This document shows, in pieces, positions 22,225-32,009 of a stretch of DNA of 64,000 nucleotides. The notes under the pieces were generated by a model. The model searched no databases, was not told the origin of the DNA, and was given only the letters and a program-made list of their open reading frames with translations. The position numbers and the translations under genes were made by a program. Source of the DNA: Platanthera guangdongensis (Eukaryota > Streptophyta > Magnoliopsida > Asparagales > Orchidaceae); the NCBI GenBank assembly GCA_039583875.1, contig CM077162.1:69639935-69703934 (forward strand), written 5' to 3'. How positions within the stretch are numbered: the stretch's first letter is position 1; each line of letters begins with the position of its first letter.

Positions 22225-25000
22225 GCCATCCCTATGCTGGACTGGTAGTTGTTGTTATAGGAGAACTCGACCAGTGGTAAAAGCTTCTCCCAAGGTTTGT
22301 TTCAATCCAGAATGCATAGCCTTAGGAGGTCCTCCAATGTCCGGTTGGTGCGTTCCGTCTACCCATCCGTCTGGGGATGAAATGTTGTGCTGAAGGTCAG
22401 CCGCGTGCCTAAGTAAGCCCGCACAGATCTCCACTCCCTGGATGTGAACCGACAATCCCGATCTGATACGATCGTCCTGGGCACCCCGTGGTAACGAATG
22501 AACTGCTCTATGAATCTCCACACTAGTACCCCAACTAAGTCATCTTTTCTGATTGGAATGAATCTGGCCACCTTCGTCAGCCGATCGACGATGACCCAAA
22601 TCGAATCGTTTCTCGTCCGTGATTGGGGAAGGCCATGAATGAAATCCATCGCGATGTCCTCAAATTTCCACTCCGGCACCGGAAGTGGCTATAGTAATCA
22701 TGCGGGGTTTCTTCACTCCGCCTTCACTAGCTGGCATGCCTCGCAATGAGTCACGAAGTATGTAATGTCCTTCTTCATCCCCGGCCAGAACATCGTCTTC
22801 TTCAAGTCTGCCATCATCTTGGTGATCCCCGGGTGTATAGAATATCTGCTACAATGTGCTTCCGCCATGATGTGCTCCCGAATCTGACCTCCTACATGTA
22901 TATATACCCTACCTCTGAAATATAGCAATCCATCTCTCAGTGAATAATCTCCCGTCGAACCCTCCTTCAAGGCCTGGATTATCAGCTCTGCCCATGCATG
23001 TCTTCTGTCCGTCCCGGATGCGGTCTCGAATATCATCTATGGCAACCATTGGTGCTAGATACTCCATGTACAGCTGTAGATCATTCTCGGACACTAGGGA
23101 TATCTGCATATCTCCAAAATACTAGACTAGCTCCATGGACATCAATTGTGGTCTCTTCCCTGAGGTATCTCATCTCCGGATCAGAGCATCTGCCACCACG
23201 TTCAGCTTGCCGGGATGGTAGTACATAGTGTACTGGTAATCTGACATGAACTCCACCCAACGTCTCTGCCTGATGTTGAGTTCCTTCTGTGTGTCCACAT
23301 ATCTCAAATTCTTGTGATCGGAGAAGATGTCACAGTGAACCCCATAGAGGTAGTGTCGCCAAATCTTTAGAGCAAAGATCACTGCACCCATCTCCAGATC
23401 ATGCACCAGATAGTTCTTCTCATGTATCTACAGCTGTCGGGAGGCATAGGCTATTATGTGCCCGTTCTGCATCAGAACGACAGCCATCCCCTGGTAGGAG
23501 GCGTCTATGTACACCTAGTATCCCTCCCTTCCAGACGGAAGAGCGAGAATGGGAGCCGAGGTAAGCCGACCTTTCAACTCCACAAAGGCCTCCTCACACT
23601 GTGGCATCCAAATGAACGGGGATTCCTTCTTCGTCAGGGATGTAAGAGGGAGTGCAATCCAGGAGAATTCTTCGACGAACTTCCAGTAATATCCGGCAAG
23701 TCCCAGGAAGCTCTGTACATCTGTGGCTGTCTTCAACGGTGGCCAATCCTGGACTGCCCGAATCTTGGCCGGGTCTACTGCCAACCCTGCACCGCTGATG
23801 ATATGACCTAAGAAGGCCACCTCCTTTTTCCAAAACTGGCATTTGCTGAACTTCGCGTACAGTTGGTGTTCCCGTGGCCTCTCTAGAGTCAAAGTCAGGT
23901 GTCATGTATGCTCCTCCTCCATCCTTGAGTAGATGAGGATGTCTTCAATAAATACGATGACGAATACATCCAAATACTCCTCGAATATCCTGTTCATGAG
24001 GCTTGTAAATGTTGACGGCGCATTTGTGAGCCCGAATGGCATCACTGTAAACTCAAACAGTCTGTACCTACTACTGAAGGCGGTCTTCGGAATGTACTCA
24101 TCTCGAATTCGTAACTGGTAATAACCTGACATCAAGTCAAGTTTTGAGAAGAAATGCGCTCCTTCCAATTGGTCGAATAACTCGTCAATCCGTGGAAGCG
24201 GGTATGTATTCCGGACCGTCAGTCTCTTCAGCGCTCGATAATCAATACACAAGTGAAGACTTCCGTCCTTCTTCTTGACAAATAGCACCGGGGCTCCCCA
24301 CGACGAAGTGCTTGGCCGGAAAAACCCTGCATCTACTAGTTCCTGCAACTGACTTCGGAACTCTGTCAACTCTTTCGGGGCCATCCGGTAAGGGGCCCTA
24401 GATGCCGGCTTGGCCCCCGGCACAAGCTGTATCTGGAAGTCCTGCACTCGGTGCGGAGGTAGTCCTGGCAGTTTCTCTGGAAAGACGTCAGCAAAATCTC
24501 ACACCACCGGGATGTATTCCACAGAACCCTTGGCCTTCACCATCTCAAATGGAATCTGATAAACCTCCTCTCCCTGCAGATTGGCCTTAACGGCCTGTAC
24601 TGAAGATAAGAGTATACGAGAGGCAGGTCTTATACCTTTGATGATAATGACAGAGTCCCCGTGCCTCACGGTGATCCTCTTTTCTTGGCAATCAATCTGG
24701 GCATGGTTCTAGTGCAACCATGTCATGCCCAGGATCAGCTCGAAGACTGGCATCTCTAGGATCATTGCCGATACTTCGAATGACTTTCCGTCAATCTGAG
24801 CTTCCATGTTGCAGTGGGCAGAGGTGAATAGCTCTGATCCGTCGGGTAGAAGAACCCTCTTCATCAGGCCTGTGAACCGCTCCACTCCTTCCAGCCCTTC
24901 CATGAAGGCCTCCAACACGAACGAGTGTGAAGCACCCGTGTCGAACAGTGTATAGGCGGGCTTGCCGCTGATGAAGACTATACCTTGGGCGATTAAATGT
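22225..25000 (-). pseudogene. pol: Chromovirus G pol: PR, RT, RNase H, integrase
   Basis: Minus-strand order: aspartic protease with LFDTGASHSFV (about 24955-24920); reverse transcriptase from 24447, with [11 protein letters not shown], the [12 protein letters not shown] block and [12 protein letters not shown], then the catalytic box reading FIED at 23941-23952 where F/Y-x-D-D is expected; RT thumb and connection with LGHIISGAG (23830-23800); RNase H with the SDHKNLRYV and NVVADAL blocks (23330-23170); integrase H-H-C-C zinc region ending HCEACQLVKAE (22713); integrase core from 22679 with FHPQTDG at about 22360. Stops or frameshifts occur near 23890, 23515, 23110 and 22700. The element is inactive by sequence. 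Confidence 0.9.
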
Positions 25001-25099
25001 CTTAGTATTCTATAACGAGTTTTCTTTCCTATTTATTCTACCTAGTGTAGTTCTACAAATTTGACAGCAAAGAAAGGGGATTCTATTTAAACAATTAAA

Positions 25100-26237
25100 T
25101 ATCATGGCATACCTGCTATGACCTGCTCTGGGTTCCGAGGCTGCGCCAGGTCCAAAGCATACACCTGCTCCCTTTCTTGTCTACGAACCCCTCCCTGGTA
25201 TCCACGTCCTCGGCCACGACCTCGGGCTCAAAAATATTTTGCTGGCTGGGCAGCCGGTGGTGCTGGTGGGGGTGCCCCCCTCATGGGACAGTTCCTCCTG
25301 ATGTGCCCCACCTGATGGCAATTGAAGCATTTTGGTGGGGAATATGCCATTCCTCCGGGTCTCTGTCCCTCCCGTGTCTGAAGAGGTGGTGGAGCCACCA
25401 CCACTGGCTCCCTTGTCTCCTGACTTGCCTCCTAACGAGGCTGGTCCTCGACCCTCCTCCCTTCCATGATACGGGCTCGTCTCTGATCGTTCCTTACTCC
25501 TCGACCCTGATCCTTCGTCGGCCGTTTCCGGCCCCGAGTAGCTTGCCAATCAGCCTCTATCCTTTTTGCCATCTCTAGTATCCGGGAAATGGGCCCGTCG
25601 GATACAAACAGTAGAGTCTCCCTCAACTCCTCTCGCAGGCCCTTGTAGAACCTTTTGGTATATCCTGCCTCATCTAACTGGTAAGAGTCTGCAAACCGGG
25701 CTAGATGGTTGAACTTTCGGTGGTACTCCACCACCGTCTTGTTCCCCAGTCTCAACTGCAAAAATCTATCCTCCAGCTCGTCCCTGGACGACTGTGGAAC
25801 AAAGTGTTCCAACAGCGCACCCCTGAAATCCTCCCAAGAAATCTCTACAACTTCCCTGTCCACAAATGTCGTGTCCAGCGAGGTCTTCCACCATCTCTTT
25901 GCATGCGACACCAGGCAGGAGATCACCAAGGGCACCCTCTCCTCCCAAGGGCACCATATCCCGGTCAGCATCTCGTACATAATATCCAGCAACACCTCTA
26001 TCCGAACGGCCAACTCAGTCCCCAAGTATGATGGGGGAGCAAGTCCTCGGAAAATGCTCAGCCAGTTGGCCCCCGGGTTTGGCTGCGGAGCCGGAACCTG
26101 TTAGGCCCTAAAAGCTTCCAAGATGGCTGTCAGAGTCTGTCCCATCTCCGACTGTAGGAATGGAGTGGGGACTGGGGGAGGTGGTGCAACGTCCGGAGTC
26201 TGCTGAGCTCCGCCTTGTGGAGTGGGCTGTGCTGGGG
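25100..26237 (-). pseudogene. gag: Chromovirus G gag, 5'-truncated by element B
   Basis: Retrotransposon gag capsid domain in the ORF 26025-25432 (AKRWWKTSLDTTFVDREVV, and FVPQSSRDELEDRFLQLRLG). This is preceded by a Pro-rich segment (26230-26100) and a stop near 26100. Downstream, in another frame because of a frameshift, lies a perfect knuckle CFNCHQVGHIRRNC (25288-25330). The start is missing because element B's LTR interrupts at 26238. Confidence 0.85.
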
Positions 26238-28349
26238 TGAAAGATATAGTACCTAAACAGCTAGAGGGGGGGGGGGGGGTGAATAGGTGACCAATTTCTT
26301 TTTGACTTTTTATGGCAGCAAACAGTTTTTATCACAGAATCTAATCAACTATTACACAGCATTCACAGCAAATCACAATCACAGCAGACACAGAGTTTTA
26401 TAGTGGTTCCCCAAGCTTTGGGTACATCCACTTTCCCCCTTCGCCTATCTAGCAGTGTACTAGATTCGGCAAAACTTCACCACTGTCTCAGAACCCAAAC
26501 TGGTTCCTACACCTCAGGCCCAAGGCCCTACAACTCAGCTTTTCCACAAAGCCTACACTCAGCCACAAGGCCTACACTCAGCCAACAAGGACTACACTCA
26601 GCCACCAAGGCCTACACTCAGAGATTTCAATCTCCTACACTCAGGCTCTCAAGCCCTACCCTCAGCCTTTATAATTACAGGCTTACAAACACTCAGATCC
26701 AAAGGATCCTACAAGATAAAAATGATTATACAAATGATAACTCAGCAACTCAGAAACAAGAGAGGGGAGTTGTGAGTTTCTTGATGAGTTCTTGGAAGAA
26801 CTCAGCAGGATTCAATCTGACTTAGCTTTCTTCAAAGCTTCTTGAAAGTAGAACTCAATAAGATTGACTCCTTCTACAGTTGATCCTTGACCTCTGCTTC
26901 TTAAGATCCAAAATATATCTGAACCCTTCTTCTCAGCCTAGTTCCAACGACTGATTTCTTGGATGGAGCCCTCTCTCTCCAACTTCTTAGATCTGCACTT
27001 GGACAGCTAGATCTTCTTGTTTTGATACTTGATCAATAACTTGAACAACTCTGTGAACCACTTTTTTTTGAACAACTTTCAATCTGTCCAACAACTGATT
27101 TCTGTAGACTGTATGAGCTTATTTATAGGCCTTCTTCATGGTAACCGGCTGGTCCGGTCCATAACTGAATTCTGACATCTCTGACAGGTGCTGTAGACCG
27201 GCCGGAACGGCAGCTGTCAAGTCATCCAGTCAGTTCTTGAAAGTTCTCTAACTGTCTGAAAGTGTCGAGACTTTCTGTCTTTAAGTGTCGACACTTATAG
27301 ACCAAGTGTCGACACAAGTTGTGTAAGTGTCGACACTAGCCTACAAGGTGTCGACACAACTCCTTGTGTTGTAGATTCTATGTCTCGACACAGTTTCTTC
27401 CGCATGTGTCGACACTGAAATTGAGTGTCGACACAAGTACTTGATCTTCTATCTTTTGCTGAATTCTTCTAAGTGTCGACACATCTCCTTTGTGTCGACA
27501 CAACTTCTTGTGTTGAATCTGTTAAGTGTCGACACTACTTCTTGGTGTCGACACATAGTCTTCAATGTTGATACTTGCTGAGTGTCGACACAGCTCCTTG
27601 TGTCGACACTTGATTCTTCTGTTGAGACTTCAGCTGAGTGTCGACACATAGTCTTAGTGTCGACACTTGTACTTAGAATATTTTGTTGATCTTGCTGTTT
27701 TTTGCTAAGTGTCGACACAACTCCTTGTGTCGACACTTTCTTCAAGTGTTGAGTCTTCAACTAAGTGTCGACACATTGTTCTGGGTGTCGACACTTACTT
27801 CCAGTGTTGACTCTTCTGTTGAGTGTCGACACATTGTTCTGGGTGTCGACACTTGTACTTCAAGTGCTGACTCTTCTGTTGTGTGTCGACACATTGTTCT
27901 GGGTGTCGACACTTGTACTTAGTCTCTGCTGACTTTTGCTGAGTGTCGACACAGCTCCAAGTGTCGACACTTTCTGGTGTAGATACAGCTTCACTGGGTG
28001 TCGACACTGCTGTTAAGTGTCGACACAGCTTTACTGTACTTTCTTCATTGAGTGTCGACACAGCTCCTTGTGTCGACACTTTCTGTCTGGTGTCGACTCT
28101 GCATCCCAGGTGTCGACACAATGACTCCAAGTGTCGACACTGCTTGCCTGGGTGTCGACACAAGTCTTCTTAAGTGTCGACACTTTCCCTCTGGGTGTCG
28201 ACACATGGACTTAGAAACTTTTTGCTTCAGTCCTGCAAATACTTAACCTGCACAAGTAACTTAAAATACATCAAATACATTTTGATGTATATCATTGAGT
28301 TGGGTGAGGCTTCTTCAAATCAGGTACATTTAAACCAATGTACCCAACA
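26238..28349 (-). repeat. Element B 3' LTR
   Basis: 2112 bp. On the minus strand it begins TGTTGGGTACATTGG, like element A, and ends with CTTTCA after ACTATAT. In element orientation: palindrome array (28205-27285), TATA box CCTATAAATAAG (27118-27129) preceded by the same GGTTACCATG block as in A, repeated CTGAG-TGTAGG words (26700-26470), and the CACCCCC(n)CTCTAG tract (26262-26281). Joins G gag at TSD candidate TGGGG. Confidence 0.9.
27285..28205. repeat. Large GTGTCGACAC palindrome array in B LTR U3
   Basis: About 33 exact GTGTCGACAC copies by eye in roughly 920 bp, plus degenerate ones, mostly 15-45 bp apart. Spacers are often partly duplicated (for example ACTTGTACTT and TTGACTCTTCTGTTG), showing expansion of motif plus spacer as a unit. 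It has about three times as many exact sites as either element A LTR. Confidence 0.9.
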
Positions 28350-28370
28350 ATCTCCCCCTATTTGGAGAAG
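28350..28370 (-). other. Polypurine tract of element B
   Basis: Minus strand reads CTTCTCCAAATAGGGGGAGAT immediately before the 3' LTR, the same as in element A except for flanking bases. Confidence 0.82.
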
Positions 28371-28640
28371 TCATAACCCTTAGTCAATGATATACACCAT
28401 TCATAATAACAATACAAAATGATGTAAGACAGGATTATGTAAACAGGAAAGTACATCACATGTATAAAACTAACATGCATATACAGATAGATTGCATCAC
28501 AGAACAATTATGAAATAAATTTAACACAACAAATTTATCACACAAAATATTGTTCCAATACTTTGTCATATTCTTTGTCAAAAGTTTACAGCATGATTTA
28601 TATCAAAAGAATACATGGTAAACTTAAGAAATGTTCTAAG
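28371..28640 (-). other. Untranslated region between env-position ORF and polypurine tract of B
   Basis: AT-rich, no credible ORF. Corresponds to 991-1270 of element A. Confidence 0.6.
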
Positions 28641-31499
28641 CTATTTCTGTTCTGGCTCCTTAATCACTATGCCTTTTCCAGCTTGAACTTTAGCTTGAAC
28701 AGAAGCATCAGCAACTTCAGCATCAGCAGGCTTCTTGCCTTTCAAGTCTTTCTTCTTAAGCTCTTCTGCTTTGATCTTTTGTCTTTCAAAGTAATGGTAT
28801 GACTTTGGAAAGTACTTGCTAGGCTCCAGAGCAGTAGGAGGTAGCTTTCCCATCTTGGCCTTCCTTCTATACTGGACTATTGCCTCCTGCCTGATCTCAT
28901 GTTTTCTCCATTCAGCTTCAGAAAACCATTTGTTCCTGTCATGCACATTATCTTTGGCAGCTTTCCAGGCAGTTAAAATGATATTCCTTGAGGTAGGGCT
29001 CCACTGCTCAAAGTCTGGCCTTTGTTCAGCTTGTTCCCTAAACCTCTTCTTAGACAATCTTGTCTCTTCTTCTTCTTGTAGAGCTTCTTCTTCTTTCTGA
29101 AGAGTTGCTTGCATAGCTTCAGATATAGGCTGAACCACTTTCTCCAGAATGACATTAGACTTCCCTTCAGTTGGGCTATACATGTGATGAATATCAGCTT
29201 GCACCATTTCAAAATCTGGTGGAGGATAGATCACCTGAGCTACTTCTGGTTGCTCACCTCCAAGATATGCAGGCTGAATGCCAGATTCAGCAACATTGTC
29301 ATCATCACAAAGTGGAGGATAGCCCAGTGTAGCTCTGATGGAATTAGATATCCATTTGGCATGATCAGAGCTAGCTTTGACTAAAACTCTCTCCCCCTTT
29401 ATGACTTCTCTAGCCATATGATCTCTGACATCATCCTTCTGGAATCTGATTTGATTATCCAAGTATCTGACTCCATCTTTAAAGAAAGGTTTGAGCTTTT
29501 TAAGTTGTTCAGATATAGCCTTCTGGGAGTCTTCAATGGCAGTCTTAACAGCATTGATTTCTTCTTGAAATACCTTGTCAAATTCAGCTTTAACAGTAGC
29601 AGTAGAGGTAGAAGGTCCAGCAGCCTGGTTCTTTAATTCTGTGACAATAGCATTATGGGAAGCAGTAAGATTGTCATTCATCCTTAGCTGATTTTCAAGA
29701 ACATACCCTTTCTTCAATGCCATGTCATCCACTTGTGCTTTTATCTTCTCTTGGTGTGTAGCCAAGTACACCACTGCATTCCCCCCTTTGTGGAAGCAGT
29801 CTATAATCTCCTTCTTGTTAAGAATCATTTCAAATCTTATTGATTTTATGTCCTGGGCTAGATCAAATTGTAGTGACTTCTGCCCTTCATCAACATACTT
29901 TTCAATGGCCTGCCTTTGCTCATCCAACTTGACTTGCATTGCAACCAATAAACCACTATAATCCACAGTTGGAGCTGGCTGTGCTATAGGCTGTGGAGCA
30001 ATAGTTTGGAGAGTATTCTTATAACTCTGGCTCCTTCTTTTGAAGACATAGATTTTCTTTTTCCTTGCCCTTGCTGCATCCTCATCTTTAGAAGCTGAGG
30101 AGCTGGCAATGTCAACCCTCTCCTTAGGGCTTGGAGGCCTCTCAGTCTACACATCTTGTGCTGTCTCAGGTTCTTGCCTCACAGGCTCTTCCAGAATGTG
30201 CACTTGCTCCCCCTCAGCAGCAGCATTATCTCCTTCAACAGCAGTTTCTTTATCAAAATCCTCTTGATCCAGATTTAGAAACAAATCTTCCATTGTAAAC
30301 TCTAGTGGAGAATGAGCTGGAGAAACTCTGGGCTCTTCAACCACTGGATCAGATACATACTGAGCTGTAGCAGATGTGTCTTCCAAGACAGCATCTGGGA
30401 CTTTGGTATCCAGCTGAATTTGCTGATGAACATCAGACAAATCAGTATCTTCCATAGGAAAATCTAAAGTATTGAGTTCAGTGATTACCTCTAGGATAAT
30501 GGTGGTTGCTTGTTCACTTTCCAGTGTAGTGGGTTTATCTACAACTGGTAGCTCCCCCTGGCTTTGATCCTTATGTATGGGGCTAGCTTGAGGTAGCTCC
30601 CCCTGGATCTCAGCATCATCTTGAGGAGCAGGAGTCTTCTCAACAGTCCCTTCCTCATTCTCATCTGGAGTGAAGACAACCTGTTCTTCACTGTCAGAGC
30701 TACTAGTGGACTCTTGTGCTACTGGAACAGTCTTCCTTTTATTCTTTGGAGGAATTTCTTTCTTAAGAACTATCTTCACAGGGGTTGGCATCTCTTTAGT
30801 CAACACCCTGTCCCATCTGGAGAACAACCTCATGTACATTTTTCTCATGTGATTTATTTTGCTTCCAGCAGCTTGTTGCATTACCTCTGGTATGGTACCA
30901 GCTAGGTATAGACTTAAAATTCTGCCCAGGTTGGGCTTCTTCAAGCTTTCTTTAATCTTCTCAAAGACTACCATAGACTAGTCAGTGTTTAGAGAGAAAA
31001 TAATCCTTGTCATAATATTGAACATAGAGGCAGACACTCTATCATGCCCTCCTGTCTTGCTGAGGATGACCTTTCCAACAATTTCAGAAAGAAACTTTCC
31101 TTGATTGTTCATTCCCTTCCTGTTAAACACAGATCCTATCTTCATTGTAGAATCTAGTCCACACCAGGTTAGAGCTTCCATGGTCTTTGAAGCTGTAACC
31201 TCATCTTCCTCTTTAGTTCTTGGCAATTGAAGCACCTTTCTCAAGCTCTTTGGTGAAATCTTAACCTTTGTTCCATGAACTCTGGATTTGATTTTGAATC
31301 CAGTTTCATCCACTTCAGCTCCATTGAGGAATTCTAGTACCTCTTTCTTCCAGATTTTTGTCGGTTCTGAAACAAGATAATCTAGCCCTGAATCGGCAAC
31401 TAGGGTTACGATAGCCTGAATTTCTTGATCGGCATCCTCAAAAGCACCGCACACCAGCTCGTATCCTTCATTGACATTCTCCTCAAGCTTTGGCGCCAT
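28641..31499 (-). pseudogene. Element B env-position ORF (about 950 codons, two in-frame stops)
   Basis: One continuous reading frame from ATG 31499 to the stop at 28641, interrupted only by TAG at 30978-30980 (a Trp codon in element A) and TAG at 30147-30149. N-terminal part (about residues 1-230): VNEGYELVCGAFED, a VLEFLNGAEVDET block and SPKSLRKVLQLPR, resembling plant retroelement proteins annotated as putative plant transposon protein. Middle: acidic, Ser/Pro/Glu-rich and probably disordered. C-terminal part (29966-28641): long charged, coiled-coil-like region, then a basic segment with RQEAIVQYRRKAK. No signal peptide or membrane helix is evident, so an envelope role is not supported. 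Only two point breaks in so long a frame suggests a fairly young copy. The ATG lies 97 bases after a TATA box. Confidence 0.75.
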
Positions 31500-32005
31500 T
31501 AGGGTTTGTAGAATTTGTCTTGAGAGAAGAGAGGTGTCGACACAGAAGTTTGGTCTCGAAACTTTGAAAGCGTGTCGACAAATTAAGACAAAACCCTATT
31601 TATACCTTTCTAATTTTGAAGATGAACAGGCGGGAAAGCTAACTTAAATTGTGTCGACACTGGCAATAAGTGTCGACACTGACTTATAATGTCTCGACAC
31701 ATATGTGTCGACACAAGTTTAGTCAACAGTTTTTATGTGTCGACACTTGTTTATGTGTCGACACCACAAAACTCGACACATAGTCGAGACTTTACTTAGA
31801 AAATTCTGAGTAAAACTTAAGTGTCGACACCACTTTGGATGTGTCGACACCTACTTGACATGTGTCGACACTAATATTCAGAAGTGTCGACACCAACTTC
31901 CTAGATGTGTCGACACCTTTTTCCTGAAGTGTCGACACCACTTTTCTGTGTCGACACAAAAATCTCTGTGTCGACACCTTTTTACTTAGCCAATTTCAAT
32001 TCTGT
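31500..32005 (-). promoter_or_regulatory. Internal promoter-like module of element B
   Basis: Between pol and the env-position ORF. On the minus strand, about 13 of the 14 exact GTGTCGACAC sites (31980 down to 31650) come first. Next is TATA box GGTATAAATAGGG (31594-31606), then a leader with one more exact site at about 31534, and the ATG at 31499. The layout copies this element's own U3: palindrome array, then TATA. It would give a subgenomic mRNA for the downstream ORF. Promoter activity is inferred. Confidence 0.65.
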
Positions 32006-32009
32006 AAAC

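Larger units (their letters stand above)
14940..26237 (-). mobile_element. Element G: Ty3/gypsy chromovirus, internal region
   Basis: Minus-strand gypsy element with order gag-PR-RT-RNase H-INT and a chromodomain-like tail, so a chromovirus, Tekay/Del-like by its gag and tail. Gag is cut by element B at 26238 (TSD candidate TGGGG at 26233-26237) and integrase is split by element N. Its 5' LTR and gag start should lie beyond the B nest but are not seen in the window. Confidence 0.85.

Noticed and set aside
27285..28205. CRISPR-like array (short repeat with regular spacers)
   Set aside because: The repeat is only 10 bp, a perfect palindrome, with uneven and partly duplicated spacers, and sits in the U3 of a plant LTR. 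No cas genes exist here.
28641..31499. Retroviral envelope gene
   Set aside because: Only the position fits. No signal peptide, membrane helix or fusion motif can be seen.
30147..31499. Programmed readthrough of the TAG codons in the env-position ORF
   Set aside because: Element A has a Trp codon at the first site, so these look like ordinary nonsense mutations.
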